Positions 1-12,230 are shown, counted from the stretch's first letter. The stretch is DNA of 64,000 nt from Tolypeutes matacus (GCA_026826555.1 JAKSZT010054335.1:311097-375096), one strand, 5' to 3'. Made by a program: numbers and translations. The notes: generated from the sequence alone by a model not told the origin.

Positions 1-413
1 CATGCCACCTCTAATTGAGAGGGGGCTTAGGTCCCATGGGGCAGATGGATGGGAGTTTCTTGCTTGCAGTTGCAGTCTCTTTCTGTTCTTTGAGATAGTC
101 ATTGTCAGTCGTCTTCTCCTTGTTAGTTGTCCTGGGTGAGTCCAATGAACTGGAGAGTAGGTGTTGCAAGTCAGTTGAGATTCAGGGCCCAACTGGCACA
201 TGGACAGCCCAAAGATTTAGGTCTCTTGGACATTCAATTATCAACTCTAGTACTAACTATAGGTTCAAATAGAGGGATAGCAGAGCCATGCGTAGGGAAA
301 ACACAACTGAGTCCAACTCTTGTCACACTGGGGAGCTAGTAATATATTTCATTTATGCTTTTCTTTGAACTGAATATCTCTTGGTAGAAGGACATTAAAA
401 GAGTTGACTATTG
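1..413. other. MAP4 intron, 5' end of window
   Basis: No coding exon is recognised here. The sequence is unique-looking or belongs to a repeat I cannot name. A short open frame at 127-339 has no splice context and no recognisable protein. The stretch ends at the target-site duplication of a dimeric SINE (aaaagagttgactattg, about 397-413). Confidence 0.6.
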
Positions 414-608
414 GGGAGCAGATGTAGCTCAAGTGGCTGAGTGCCTGCTTCCCATGTACAAGGTCCTGGGTTTGATCCTTGGTACCTCCTAAAAACAAAC
501 AAAAACAACTGTCATTAGGGAGTGGATGTAGCTCACTAGTTGATCACCGGCTTCCCATGTACAAAGTCCTGGGTTAAATCTTGGTACCTCCTAAAAAAAA
601 AAAAAAAA
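414..608 (+). mobile_element. Dimeric tRNA-derived SINE (DAS type)
   Basis: Two tandem tRNA-like monomers start at about 414 and 520. Each has the 'gtagctca' A-box region, a 'cctgggtt' B-box-like stretch and ends in 'ggtacctcctaaaa'. The element is flanked by near-perfect direct repeats (aaaagagttgact[a/g]ttg at about 397 and 605), so it moved by L1-type target-primed insertion. Divergence between the monomers points to an older copy. Confidence 0.85.
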
Positions 609-1551
609 GAGTTGACTGTTGATGCCATCCATCTAGTCTCCTGATTTATTGGTTTTGGCTTTGACTCCTGTTCTTTCAGCTTATCAGCTAGTCAGTCATC
701 TAATTGTGTTGATTTCTTTCTTTACAGCATCATTCTTCTATTCCCATCTGTTTCCTCTGCTTTTCACTAGTGAAACTCCCTATGCTGCATATGTAGATCT
801 CCTTATCAGCCTTCCTGAGCCCTTTCTAATCCATTCTGAATATACCTGCTATATTGATCACCTGAAACTCCATTCTGTATTTATCGTGATATTTTCATGA
901 TGAAGACCTTAAAAGGCATCCTATTTTCTTTCTCTTCAATTCTAAATTTCGGTTTGGCTTTCAAGGTCCCTCTTCTATTGTTTGTTCTAATTTTATTTTC
1001 CAAAATTCTCATTCTTTTGGCATTTTTGTGCCTTTTCTTTGCTTAGAATGTTCTCCATCCTTGAAATTGACTTCCGTCCTCTCTTTCTGCTCTTGCTTCT
1101 CCTCTGATTTGTCTAGTTTTTAATAATTTACAAAAGCATTTTCACAATATTGTATTCTAATGTTGAAAAGGGAAGTGTTAATGGCGTTTTACAGATAAGG
1201 AAATTAGGGCTCATAATTACTTACTATACACTACATTACATAGGTTGTGATATTGGAGCTGGAGCTCAATTTTGGTATTTTTAATCTTTGTAATCGATAT
1301 AGAAGTCAGCCAATAACTAGTGATTAATGGCACTACAAAGGTATAGTAATACTATACCTTCTGGAAACTGCTAGCCAAAACCTGAAGAATATCAGCAGTT
1401 TTTCCTTTAAAATTTTCTTGCTTTGTTTTTCATTGGTTCTTAGGTCTATGTCTTCATGGCAACATACACAGCTGAATTTAAAAGTCAAATAGCTTTTTTC
1501 CCCAGTGTTGACCAAGTTTTAGAAGTGTGTTTGTTTGTGTTTTAATATTAG
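609..1551. other. MAP4 intron
   Basis: Intronic sequence with no supported exon. About 1150-1280 resembles a decayed MIR in minus orientation ('ttttacagataaggaaattagggctca'). The final bases before 1552 (ttttaatattag) form the acceptor of the first exon in the window. Confidence 0.6.
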
Positions 1552-1689
1552 GTATGCCTCCCTGTGATACATTTGCTCTAGCAACTGGTGGTGTATCTCA
1601 GGGGTGGTCTATGGAAGACCCAAATTCTCCACCCTCAGCATCCTTTATTTCTCCAGAGTCTATTATACAACCTCTGCAGTCCACAGCAG
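1552..1689 (+). CDS. MAP4: MAP4 exon: N-terminal projection domain segment
   Basis: This 138-bp internal exon runs from acceptor 'tttaatattag' to donor 'CAG|gtaagt'. It starts and ends in phase 1. It encodes a segment beginning GMPPCDTFA and containing [11 protein letters not shown] and FISPESI, which matches the human MAP4 stretch around 'PQGWSVEALNSP' and 'FVSPEA' as I remember it. The region lies just before the acidic tandem repeats in the projection domain, the part of MAP4 that extends from the microtubule wall. Upstream coding exons are outside the window. The match is by recognition, not alignment. Confidence 0.9.
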
Positions 1690-2253
1690 GTAAGTTATTA
1701 GCATTCTCCTCTATCAGTTAATGTATACAATATCAATAATCGATATATGTCATCAGGCTTTTTTTTTTTTTCTTAGCAGCTTACTCTGGATATAGATAAA
1801 AATTTCAGAACTGTCACAAATGTTTTAAAGCTTATATTACTGGAAGAATTATAGTTGATAAATTAACACTTTCAGGTCAGTGGGAAAAGTAAATCCCTTC
1901 TTAATTCAGTGCAGATTTAGAACTCTGTTTTTTCTTGATAGAATAAGTAGTCAGCTTTCTCACAAGGTTCCCTTTCTGAAGCTAATTGTGTACCTTGTTT
2001 TTTTTTGTAACAACCTATTTTTTTCCCTCCTCTGCCTTTCCTCCCTACACTACTTATCTTCTTGATAGCCTATTCTTCCAAGTGCTGAGATTGTCAAAAA
2101 GCAGAAACTCATTAATTGGACAATTTCTTAGTTATGTTTAGGGTGTTAAAGTCATAAAAGCCAGTTACTCCTGTGCCCAAAGAAAGTAAGCTTTGACTGC
2201 AGAGCTACAAATAGACAATAATGGTTCCTATATTTCCAATTTATTTCCCTTAG
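1690..2253. other. MAP4 intron
   Basis: Short intron of 564 bp between two clear splice sites, AT-rich and with T-runs. No repeat or other feature is recognised. The acceptor is 'ttatttcccttag' ending at 2253. Confidence 0.85.
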
Positions 2254-3366
2254 AACCAGCTGAGCAGGTAGAATTGGCATCAGCAAAAGAGAGGGCATCA
2301 ACAGAATCATTGGAAATAATGATGGCACTGAAGGCTGCTAACATGGCACCATCTAGAGAAACAGAGATGGCCCTGACCAAGGATGTGGCACCAGCAACAG
2401 AAACAGAGGTGGCATTGGCTAAAGACATGGAACCACTCACCAAATCAGATGTGGCCCTGGACAAGGACATTGAACCATCCATCAAAACAGATGTGGCACT
2501 GGATAAGGATCTGGTACCATCCATTGAAACAGATGTGGCACTAGCCAAGGACATGGAAGCATCCATCGAAACAGATGCGGCCCCAGCCAAGGATGTTGTA
2601 TTGTCCACAGAAACAGAGGCATTTTCACCCAAGGGCATGGTACCAACCACAGAAACCGAGGTAGCTTCAAGCAAGGATGTGACACTGTCCAAAGAATCAG
2701 AAGAGGTGTCACCTATAAAAATGGATTTGGCCTCTGCTGAGGGCATGATACCACCCAAAGAAAGAGAGATAGTCCCAGCCAGGGGTGTGATATCACTCTC
2801 AGAAATAGAGGTGGCACTGGCTAAGGACACTATATCATCTGCAGAAATATCCCCATCCAAGCAGGTGGCTCTGCCCTCAGAAACCAAGGTGGACTTGGCC
2901 AAGGATGTGGCTCTGCCCCCAGAAACAGAGGTGGCCCCAGTCAAAGATGTGGCTTTGCCCCCAGAAACACAGGTGGCACCAGTCAAAGATCTGGCTTCGC
3001 CTCCAGAAACAGAGGTGGCCCCAGTCAAAGATGTGGCTTCGCCCCCAGAAACAGAGGTAGCCTTAATCAACAATGTGACTCTGCCCCCAGAAACAGAGAT
3101 GGCCCCAATCAAGGACATATCTCCACCTCCAGAAACAAAAGTGGCCCTGGCTAACGGTGTAGCTCCACCCCATGGAACAGAGGTGACTTTGGCCAATGAC
3201 ATGACTCTAGCCAAGGATGTTACACCATCCTCAGAAACGGAGGTGGTATCCACTCCAGTTAAGGACATGGAACTTGCACAGATGCGTGAAGGAATAAGTG
3301 AAGATTCCCAGTTGGAATCTCTTCTGTATGAGGGGCAGTCAGCGGCACCAACTTTCATTTCACCAG
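2254..3366 (+). CDS. MAP4: MAP4 exon: acidic KDM/ETEV tandem-repeat region
   Basis: Large internal exon of 1113 bp (371 codons, phase 1 to 1), with acceptor 'tttcccttag' and donor 'CCAG|gtaagg'. It opens with EPAEQVELASAKER, followed by about 20 imperfect repeats of roughly 14 residues built on 'ETEVALAKDM.PS'. It ends with GISEDSQLESL and APTFISP, as in human MAP4. The repeats are acidic and Ser/Thr/Pro rich and belong to the projection domain, which does not bind tubulin directly. The units between about 2890 and 3130 are the most alike (PPETEVAPVKDVA), which suggests recent unit duplication. The exon continues openly only to 3404 if the donor is ignored. Confidence 0.97.
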
Positions 3367-4041
3367 GTAAGGGGTTTATGCTTGGTCTTAGTATTTCTAT
3401 CTAGCAGGATGTAGTCTTCAGAAGGGTAAGGGACAATCATGCTAGGTAAAATGAAGTCAGTCACACTGTACTTTGCAAGTCTGTTCACTTTCCACTCTCC
3501 TAGACATCTCTTTTTCACCTTCACCCTCTTCCAAACCTTCCACACCTCCTCCCTCCTCATTCTCTGCTGATCTTCCTATTTTATAATTTAAGCAATAGAG
3601 GAGAACATCCACAAACTCACTCTGCCTCATCTCCCCAGCTCCTTGCATCTATCCCCATAGCCTCTGCCTTCTCTCCTGTTCCTGTAAGTAAACTGTCCCT
3701 GCTCCTAATGAAGGCCATCCTGTCCATTTTGCACCATCTTGTCATACCTACTCAAGTATGTTGATCCTACTCAAGTATATTTTCCCCCTTCTTGCTGCTC
3801 ACCAGTTTTTTCCCTTTCTATCAGATCATTCCCATCAACATGCAAACAGCTGTTAAATTCTTCTCCTCTTAAAAAAAAAAGCTTCCCAATTCCACCTTCC
3901 AGCCACCATTCCATTTCTCTGCTTCCCATTACAGCAGAATTCCTCAAAACACTTTATTCCTGTCTTCAATTTCTGGCAGATGGAGGAGTTGCTAAAATAA
4001 TGCTTCTCTGAAACACTTGTGGTTTTTACTGTTACCTTTAG
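3367..4041. other. MAP4 intron
   Basis: Intron of 675 bp with a C/T-rich stretch at about 3480-3720. No repeat is recognised. The acceptor is 'gttacctttag' ending at 4041. Confidence 0.85.
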
Positions 4042-4164
4042 GACCAGCCACAACTACAGGCCAGAAATACAGCTTGCCAACAGATGAGGTTTCTGTGTTA
4101 GAGAAACTAGAGCAAAAGAAGCCATTCAGTAGTCCACTGTCTGATCTGTCTTCAGTGACCTCAG
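4042..4164 (+). CDS. MAP4: MAP4 exon: linker after acidic repeats
   Basis: Internal exon of 123 bp, phase 1 to 1, with acceptor 'acctttag' and donor 'TCAG|gtaagt'. It encodes [31 protein letters not shown] and DLSSVTS, which aligns with human MAP4 'TGTGKKCSLPAEE', 'SVLEKLGERKP' and 'ELSSETS'. It is too short to be picked out by ORF length and was placed by splice sites plus this match. In common isoforms it is joined straight to the exon at 46189. In the muscle-type isoform it joins 6826. Both joins keep the frame. Confidence 0.95.
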
Positions 4165-5680
4165 GTAAGTTCGGAAAACAAAATGGACTCTGAATCGACT
4201 TCAGCTGGGAGCAGCGGGGTGGTGGTGGTAGACATTGTCCCGGGTTGTATGATGGTAATCAGCATATGGTTATGAAGTCAGAAGTCAGTTTTCTTTCATA
4301 GATAAATTTTGTCTGGGCAGAAAGCTTGCTGCATATTTTAAAAGCTCGTTTTGATTGTTTAGCTGTTCACTATTCTACCCTGTGTTGCTTGTCTATGTCT
4401 TACTTTACTCATCTATAAGATGAATAAATTGGTCAAAATGATCTCTAAATCCTTGCTAGTCACAGCGTGTTCCATAGCCCTACAGCATCTGCATCACCGG
4501 GGATCTTGTTGGAAAGGCAGGATCTTGGGCTCCAGCTCAGACCTTCTGAATCATAATTTGCATTTTAATGTGATCCCCCAGATAATTCTTACATTAAGGT
4601 TTAAGAAGCACTGCTGTAAGGTACTTTCCAACTTAAAGTTCTGTTATTCTATGAACATGGTTTTGAAGGTAAGCCAGAAGCATGAGCATATGATTATCAA
4701 CTTTATGATTCTCTCTTTACTTTTCTGTGTCTGTGATTAGAAGATGAACTCCTTGAGGGCAGGGGCCATCACTAAAATTTTACTTAAAATCCCTAGTGTT
4801 TTGCTGTCTAGTACTTGAGGAGCTCAATAAACTTTTCAACTTTTCAAAATGTTTTTAGTAGCCCCCAACATATCAATAAAGTTTGATTGTGTTTATTGTG
4901 TATAAAATGCACCAGGCTAAGGCATATAGATATAGTAATTAAAGTCCTGGTCCTTGCCCTTGGGTTGTTATGAGAGAAACTTCAAGCATAAACTCTGAAG
5001 CCAAAGATTTATATAATAATTTAATAAAATAATATAACAGCGCTAAATAGTTGCCGATTATATGCCAAATAATAATTTTACATGCTTTGGGTGCTAAAGC
5101 CTAGCAAGTTTCTGAGAGAGATAATAATTGACCTTATTAAATTAAGGGTTGGATTTGAAAGGGTAGAGGTGAGGACATTCAAGAAGTAAGAACAAGAACA
5201 AAAGATACTATTTAAATATTTCAGTATTCTTTGAAATCAGTTCCCTGAGTCATACTTGACAAGAACTGTCATAGGCCTGCCTTTTTTTTTTTCTCAGTTT
5301 ATTTAAATAGGTGATTTATTTTAATTATACTAATGATTGATTATCTTATCATACAGAGATTTTTTTAAACAGTAGGTGTCAAGTACAAAATAAGTTGGAG
5401 AATAAATGTATTACATGTATAGGCTACTATAAAAATCTTACAAAGAAAGCTTTACCTGCTGTGAGGGAGCTTACTACGACTGGACAAGGTTATTGAAACA
5501 CACAAACACAAGAATAACCAAAACATACACATCCTTTAGTTCTTTCAGAGTGAGCCAAAAAGAGGCATTCAGAAAAAAATTTTCTGACTGAATGTCAAAT
5601 AAGAAAATAATGACTAATAATAACAGAAGCATTGAAATACAAGGACAGGAAAATCACAGCTAGAAAAATCCTGTATTCAT
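4165..5680. other. MAP4 intron
   Basis: No supported exon. About 4400-4460 resembles the tail end of a MIR-like element ('cttactttactcatctataagatga'). The remainder is AT-rich and unassigned, including several AATAAA-like strings that have no gene context. A SINE target duplication sits at about 5664-5680. Confidence 0.6.
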
Positions 5681-5906
5681 GGGGAACAGATGTGGCTCAA
5701 GCAGTTGAGCACCTCCTTCCCACATGGAAGTCCCAGGTTCAATCCCTGGTGCCTCCTAAAAACAAAAGCAAACAACAAGCAAACAAATGAAGCAACCGAC
5801 TCAGGGGAGTTGATGTGGCTCAGTGGTTGAGCACTGACTTCCCACATATGAGGTCCTGGGTTCAATCCCCGGCCCCAGTACCTCAAAACAAAAAAGAAAA
5901 GAAGAG
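5681..5906 (+). mobile_element. Dimeric tRNA-derived SINE (DAS type)
   Basis: Two tRNA-like monomers, at about 5681 and 5808, each have 'gtggctca' and 'ggttcaatccc' boxes and A-rich linkers. Flanking direct repeats (aaaaatcctgtattca and aaaaatccttgtattca) mark the insertion. Confidence 0.85.
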
Positions 5907-6825
5907 AAAAATCCTTGTATTCAGAAGCTCATTTTGGCAGTGTGGTAGCATTGGCCTGCTTTTTAATGGAACGAGTTCTAGGTTCTAGGATCCACACTGC
6001 ACTGAATTGCATGGAGGCAGAAGGTTGGATCAGGTAGTTGACTTACTGAAATCTTCTCTATGGCTACTCCTAATTGTTGTAATTCATTAACCTACTTGAT
6101 CTTTTGTATGTTTCTCTATCTTTTGGAAACTGAATTTAGCAACAGAACACTGAATCTAAATCATTTGTCTTTCAAAGTAGAATGCTCTGGTTCTAGAATA
6201 ATGGAATTTTTCTCTGGCCAAAGTACTGATTCAATATCTTTTTATGAGTATGTGCAATACCATAAATCTGACCTTCTTATCTTTTTCCCAGAGTTTATCT
6301 GTTTAGTTTGACAAGAATCTAATATAATGTTGGTGACAAACCCTCAGAATGTTAATCTTCACCAAAATCATGTATATTTCATTCAGTTAATTAATAAATG
6401 TCACCAAAAACAAGCAAGACATGTTCCTTTGTCTTATATACTGTGGTCTACTGGAATGTAAAGACTTGGGAGATAGCCTCTAGGGGCTTACCATCTTGGT
6501 GCAGAATTGGGACTTATGTACCTATTAAAAATAATGACAAATATAAATATCAGATGAGATTTATAGGCAGTGAGTGCTTATATAGAGAGGTTAGAAGACT
6601 TCTGTTTGAATTTCTTTTTTCACATTTCAAACACTTTGTAAGTATGTTTGCAAAAAATATTTACCAGAGATGATGATCACTGGTAGAGTTGGTACCCCTA
6701 GTTAAAGGTGAGATAGGTTCCCGAAAAAAAGTTTTCCTTTAGTGACATCTCCTTAAATGGATTTTTTAAAAGAAATAATAACAAGGAGTTTTGTTTGGAA
6801 TTTTAGCAAACTTCATGTATTGCAG
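5907..6825. other. MAP4 intron before the giant exon
   Basis: AT-rich intronic sequence. Open frames at 6060-6311 and 6398-6673 have no splice-site context or recognisable protein. The acceptor of the next exon is 'cttcatgtattgcag' ending at 6825. Its pyrimidine tract is weak, which fits a regulated exon. Confidence 0.6.
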
Positions 6826-9800
6826 GTACCCCTACCACACAAGCCAAACAAGTTTGCAGACCCAGTGACCGCAGGTCAGTGAAGCCCAAGCCTGAGCTGC
6901 TGGGAGGCTCTCCTCTACAGAAGACTCTTGATCCCAAGCTAGGCCCCTGCTCTTTGTCGGAGTTGGGTTGGGTCTCTAGTTCATCTTCCTATGGTGAGCC
7001 TGGTAACCAGAGGAAAACTATTCATTTTGACTTCCTTGGATCCCAGAAAGATCTTGGTAGGGAGGCCTGGGATGTAGAAAGCACAGCAGTGATGGTGAAG
7101 AAAAAAAAGAAGAAACCAAAGCAAAAGAGATACTCTCAACCCTGGGCTGGAGAACCTTGGGATGATAGTGCAGAGAAACCTAAAGGTCATCCCTTTGCAG
7201 CTGACTCACAAAAATCAGGTGTTCTTCTCAGCCAGTCTACCACAATGGGCACAGAATATGGACTTGTATCCAGAGAAGATTTGAACAATGAATGTGTAGG
7301 TGACTCCAGTAAAGCGAAACTAGGAGCTGAGAACTTTGTCTTAGAGAGTGTCAGAGTTCCTTTGTATCCTTCAGAAGAACCCCAGAAAACTGAAATAACC
7401 TCTCAGCCCAAGCTGAGAGTAGAGGTGAAGGTCAGAGGTAACAAGTCAGTACCACGGTGCCAAGATCAGAAATTGCTGCAGCGAGATGAATGTAAGCCAC
7501 ACCCTACACCCCAGTTGAAGACTCCTGTGGATAAAAGCCAGATAACAGACTCTTTCAATCTGAAAGGACCTCTTCTAGAAGTTTCTGCACACCAAGTAGA
7601 AACTCCTTTGGAGATCAGTCCCGAAGAGGGTTGTTCCACTATTTTGGGCCAAGAGATTTCAAGACCCACAGAAGCAAAACACCTGCCTTATTTGATACCC
7701 ACTTTGACAGCAAGTAATCTATTAGAAAGTAGTCTAAAAGAAGGGGATGATGAAAGTAAAATGACCCAGCTGCAGTATATCAAACAGAAAGAATTTTCTG
7801 CAGGAGCTGAAGAAGTTAAAGAACTAAATAAGGAAGCTTTTCCTAAGCAAAAGCAAGAGAGTAGCATCTTTCCTTCTGAGCAGCTGCAGAGCAAGGTGTT
7901 AGTTCAGGCCTCTGGGCTGGAGAATGAACCATTTAAGAGAATGACAGGTGATGGCAAAAGCAGGAAGGGAAGAGGAAGCTCTGGAAAGGTGAGAACAAGT
8001 TCTGGCAAGGTAAGGGCAAGGTCTGAGCTGCCATTTCTTCTGGACAGCCAGGACGGCAAAGCTGTTCTTAAGCCATGTAAGCTAGCCCCCAAAACAGAAG
8101 GAATGACTACTGGAAATAAGAGAGAGGAGCCTGGGCTGGATTCTTCCATGCAAGCGGGGATCATGGCTGATCTCACTGAGGCAGTGGAAAGGGGTGAGCC
8201 TAAGGAGACAATTGACCCTGGGGTAGCAAGCACCTTGGAGGCATTGATTCCTTTGGGAAATGGGTCAGGTATGACTCAGACTTCTGATGCTGGAACAGAA
8301 AGAGGAGCCGTGGCCATAGATATGGGTGTCAGTAACCAGAGCAAGGAAGGAAAGTGTCCTTGGGTAGATCGTGAGACAGTTCCCAGGATTTCTGAAAAGC
8401 CTAAAAAGAGAGGTAATGATGGCAAAAATAAAAAGTTTAAAAATAGTTATTCCACACAGCCTGCTAGAATAGAGAGCAAGGCAGAAATCTTTAATCCCCC
8501 TCTTGTAGAGAAAGATGGAGATGCTGGTTATATTTCCCATGAAAACAATGAGTTAGGGCTCATTTCCCCCATAATGCCTAATCCTTTGTTCTCAGATACA
8601 TCAGATTCCACAGTGGATTCCACAATTACTTCCACATTGGAAGTAATTGACAGAAAGAGTAGAAATATTGAAGTTACTTCTTGTGAGCTTGGGGTTTTTA
8701 AGGGAAACAAAACAAACACAGTCAAGGATTCTACAGTTGTTGAACCAGCTGCCAAGGTGATAGATGCGAGCTGCCAAGAACAAATCCAAGGCACAGGATT
8801 TGTTCCTTCAGTACTGTCTGAGGAGAATAGGACAGATGCAGCTAAGGTGCACACTGCGGTGGCTGACAAACCAAATAAAAGGAGTAATAATGGAAAAAGT
8901 AAAAAGGTTAAAAATAATTTTCCTATGAAGCACATTGTGGGGAATAAGATAGATACAGCAAAAATACTTGTTCCCATGGAAACCACAGGGAACCACAAAG
9001 TTGAAGGAATGGGCTATGTGGACGAAAATAGAAATATTACATTTACCTGCCCCAGAATATCCCCAGAGGTGATGAATAAGTCAACCCCTATAGAAGCTAT
9101 GAAATTAGCAGCCTTTGAAAAACCACCCACTCCTACTCCTCAAGTGGTAAAGGAAAGTGATTCCTTCCCAGACACCTCAGCAGAAAGTGGGCAAGAGGCA
9201 ACCCTGGCCCACATTTCTAAATTATTATGGGTGGATAATTGCAGCAAAGATGGAGTCCCAGGTCAAGAAAGACCCGAGACTCCTTCAGCTGTTTTACCCT
9301 CTACAAGCATGGGAGTTGCCCTAACTTTTACAGCATCCATAGAAACAGTTAGCAGTCAAGGAACTCACTATTGTAAGAATAAAGATGAGCTTGCTGATCC
9401 TATAAAAAATCAAGCAGGGATGGATGAAGTGTGTGTGGGAGGAGACTCTGAGTCAGCACACAGTGGTGCTTTTAAGCATTCAGTAGAGAAAACCACAGAG
9501 CCAGCAAGAGGCCATGTTCTTCCTGGGGCTTCAGTAGAAGACCGAAGCCTAATAGGAGAGGTCAGAGTTCTGAAGGCCGCAGATAGGGCCAGTTTTCCCA
9601 CATGTTCAGGGGACAAAGAGACAGAGACTGAGGAAGGGTCTGCTCCGGTTCAAATTCCTGACTTACTGGGAGACAAAGAACACAAGCCCAGCTTTTGTGA
9701 GGACCAAAATGTGGAAGATAGAGATTCCAAGGGTCCAGATAGTTTGACTAAGGAGGTGAATATGACTCCTTTGCCTCCAAAAAGTGAAAAGAATAAATTG

Positions 9801-10170
9801 AAAGAAATTAACCTGGCTTGTAAAATCACAGAATCAGAATATGTTACCTTCACGACACCAGAAGTACAGTCAGATTTCTTATATGGCAAGGTTGAAGCTC
9901 CTCCATCTGGGGTGATAGATAAATTGGTAATGACTGTTTCCAAAGATCTTCAACCCCCAGAACCAAAAGAAAAGAACTTGGAGGCACCTCTGAAAATAAC
10001 AGAAAAATCTGAATCTAAGGCACTGGGAGAAGGAAAGAAGGAAGATAAAAACAGAGTGACGGAACCAATGAAAGGCTACATGAGACCCACCAAGTCCCGA
10101 GGATTTACTCCACCTTTGCCAAAGTCTACAATCCAGGAACGAGAGAAATCCAAGCAATTGAAGTCCAGTG
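6826..10170 (+). CDS. MAP4: MAP4 giant alternative exon (muscle-type)
   Basis: Single exon of 3345 bp (1115 codons, phase 1 to 1), open throughout, with acceptor 'ttgcag' and donor 'AGTG|gtatgg'. It begins GTPTTQAKQVCRPSDRRS and ends KQLKSSG. The family has a known ~3.2-kb alternatively spliced exon that gives the large muscle MAP4, and size and position match. The predicted protein is hydrophilic and likely disordered, with no enzyme motif. It has a lysine run (VKKKKKKPKQKR, about 7096-7134), an SSGKVR doublet near 7980-8020, and two related basic blocks, KPKKRGNDGKNKKFKN (about 8395) and KPNKRSNNGKSKKVKN (about 8869). Including or skipping the exon keeps the frame. If the donor is not used, translation stops at 10283. 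Confidence 0.93.
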
Positions 10171-11789
10171 GTATGGACCAGCTATTGCTGGGCAGATGTA
10201 TGTGCTTGTGGCTTTTGAGTCAGCATCAAAAAGGGAAAGAGCTTGTGCCTTGGTTCCATCCAGACTCTAATCATCCATGTTAATCACTGGTTTGTTGGCA
10301 TGAAAATCTATAACGCTAATTATGTGTTTTCTGCAACCAAGGCATGTTTTATGTCCAGCTTGAGGAAACTGGTAACTTGGTTGCATGCCTTTTTACCCAG
10401 CACTGAACCTTGAGTTTCAGGGGAAGTTGAATTTTAGACAATAAATTGTTTGAAGCCTGTCACCATTCAACTATTCCTAATTGAAGAAAAAAATTACCTC
10501 CTATGGGCAAAGAATTCACAGGGGGAAAGAAAATACTTCATGTCCAAATATGTGCATGGAATTATTATTATTATTTTTTGTCACTATATGTATAGCTTTT
10601 GCTGGTGGGAATAAATATCCAAATTGCTTTTGGATTAAATGAAAATGTCCTGTCCCCTTATGAGGAAATGGTAGCCTCAAACCAGCATTGGTAGGCATAG
10701 GCTTTGTGTTTCTCATAGCAGGAAACAGTTTCTCGGTGATGGAGCCAGGTCCTTTGACCAGTGTGTTACTTACGACCGTTGACCCCCAGGGCATATGGGT
10801 TAGAATACTGGTCATAGTCTATGTCCATGAAACATAGTAAAACTTGCCCATGTCAAATTCTTCATAATTTTGCCTCTTTTTGGGGGGGCTCTAAACAATC
10901 TATTAATTGGGGTATGGTTAAGAAGAAGATCCCTTTAAGATTTATAAATGTTAGCCTTTTCTTCACCTGAAAAATGTACATTTAATCAAGACTTCCCTGA
11001 GCTTAACCTTCAAATGATCTGTTCCTTGGCCTTTGATGTTTTCCACAACTTAGAAATAACGCTATTTCTTAATCACTGTTTCTCAGCTTGCATGAGGCAG
11101 CTACTAACCCCAGAAATTAAAGTAAAAAATCAAAAACAAACAAAAAACCACGAGTTGTTCTTAGTAGCTACTCAGGCTTTTGCAGAGGCTTCTTTATGGG
11201 ATTGGCTGAGTTCTGCATGGTATGGACTTGTTTGTTTTGGGTAAAGTTTGTGCTATGCATGAATTTGTACCCAATAAGGAATCTACTTGCTCTATGAATG
11301 GAGAATGCTAAAGGTTTTTATTTCCACAATGTATTCTCATCTTTTCTGGTTTCGTTTTCCTTCTATTAGCTACCCTATATTACCAAGGCAGAAAAATGAA
11401 GTTGTATGTACAGGGTTTTCCAGCATTCCTTAATCTCTTTTCAGTTCTTTAATTTAGTTTCTAGACCAGCTGTTTAGTTTCAGCAGTGATACAAAGGGTG
11501 ACACATAAGTTTTTTGAAAACCTACCTATCTCTTTTTGCTCAGTATTTCAAAGAAATTTAGAAAGAGGACTTGTTTGTGTTTTTGAGGAGGCAAGGTAAG
11601 TGCTGTGAGCATTCCAGGGCCCAGACTTGGTCAGGCCAGGCTCTGCGCCTGCATGTGAGGAATGGCCTTGCACAGTGGCTGAGGGGAGGGAAATGGCTTT
11701 TGAACAAAATGTATTGCTTCTCTAAATTCTACTGTCAAGTCTTTTCATTAAGGATGATCTATACTTTTTGCAATAGTTAAAAAAAAAAT
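10171..11789. other. MAP4 intron, start of the 36-kb intron region
   Basis: The frame of the previous exon runs on for 37 codons to a stop at 10281-10283. An AATAAA lies at 10440-10445. After that no exon or named repeat is recognised. Short open frames at 10948-11244 and 11571-11780 lack support. Confidence 0.6.
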
Positions 11790-12230
11790 TTTTTTTTTTA
11801 CTAAGTTTTAAGTTGGTAACACATACACATGGTTTAAAGGAATATACTGTAAAATGTAATTCTTTCTCCTTCCATTAACCCCCATCCAAGTTTCCCTCTC
11901 CAGAGGAAACCAGTGTTAACAGAATCTGGACAATTTATGCATGAAGAAGCAATAGCAAATATTTCTATGAATTTCTTATTCTAGGTATTTCAAATAAGTG
12001 AAATTATATAATAGTTCTCTTTGTGTCTGGCTTATTTTATTCTACATGATTTCTTCAAGGTTTGTTCATGTAATAACATGTATCAGAACTTCATTCCTTT
12101 TTACAGCAGAGTAATATTCCATAACGTGGAACATCCATGTGTCTGTGGATGGACACTTGGGTTGCTTCCACCTTTTGGCTACGGTGAATAGTGCTGCTGT
12201 GAACACTGGTGTACGTGTTATTTATTTTAG
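11790..12230 (-). mobile_element. Old L1 3'-end fragment
   Basis: On the minus strand this reads as a diverged L1 3' region. The plus-strand text 'gtctgtggatggacacttgggttgcttccaccttttggctacggtgaatagtgctg' is the complement of the same ORF2 C-terminal region found in the younger copies at 14880 and 37285. A poly-T run at about 11781-11800 would be its A-tail. It is highly mutated. Confidence 0.75.

Noticed and set aside
2228..3358. A 376-codon open frame on the minus strand opposite the acidic-repeat exon
   Set aside because: It is the mirror of the 42-bp coding repeats: since the unit length is a multiple of three, a stop-free antisense frame repeats too. The predicted protein is a low-complexity SVSGGATSLTGAT-type string with no splice sites or family match.
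7466..10157. Several minus-strand open frames of 67-156 codons opposite the giant exon
   Set aside because: They are short shadows of a long real coding exon on the other strand and show no recognisable protein or splice context.
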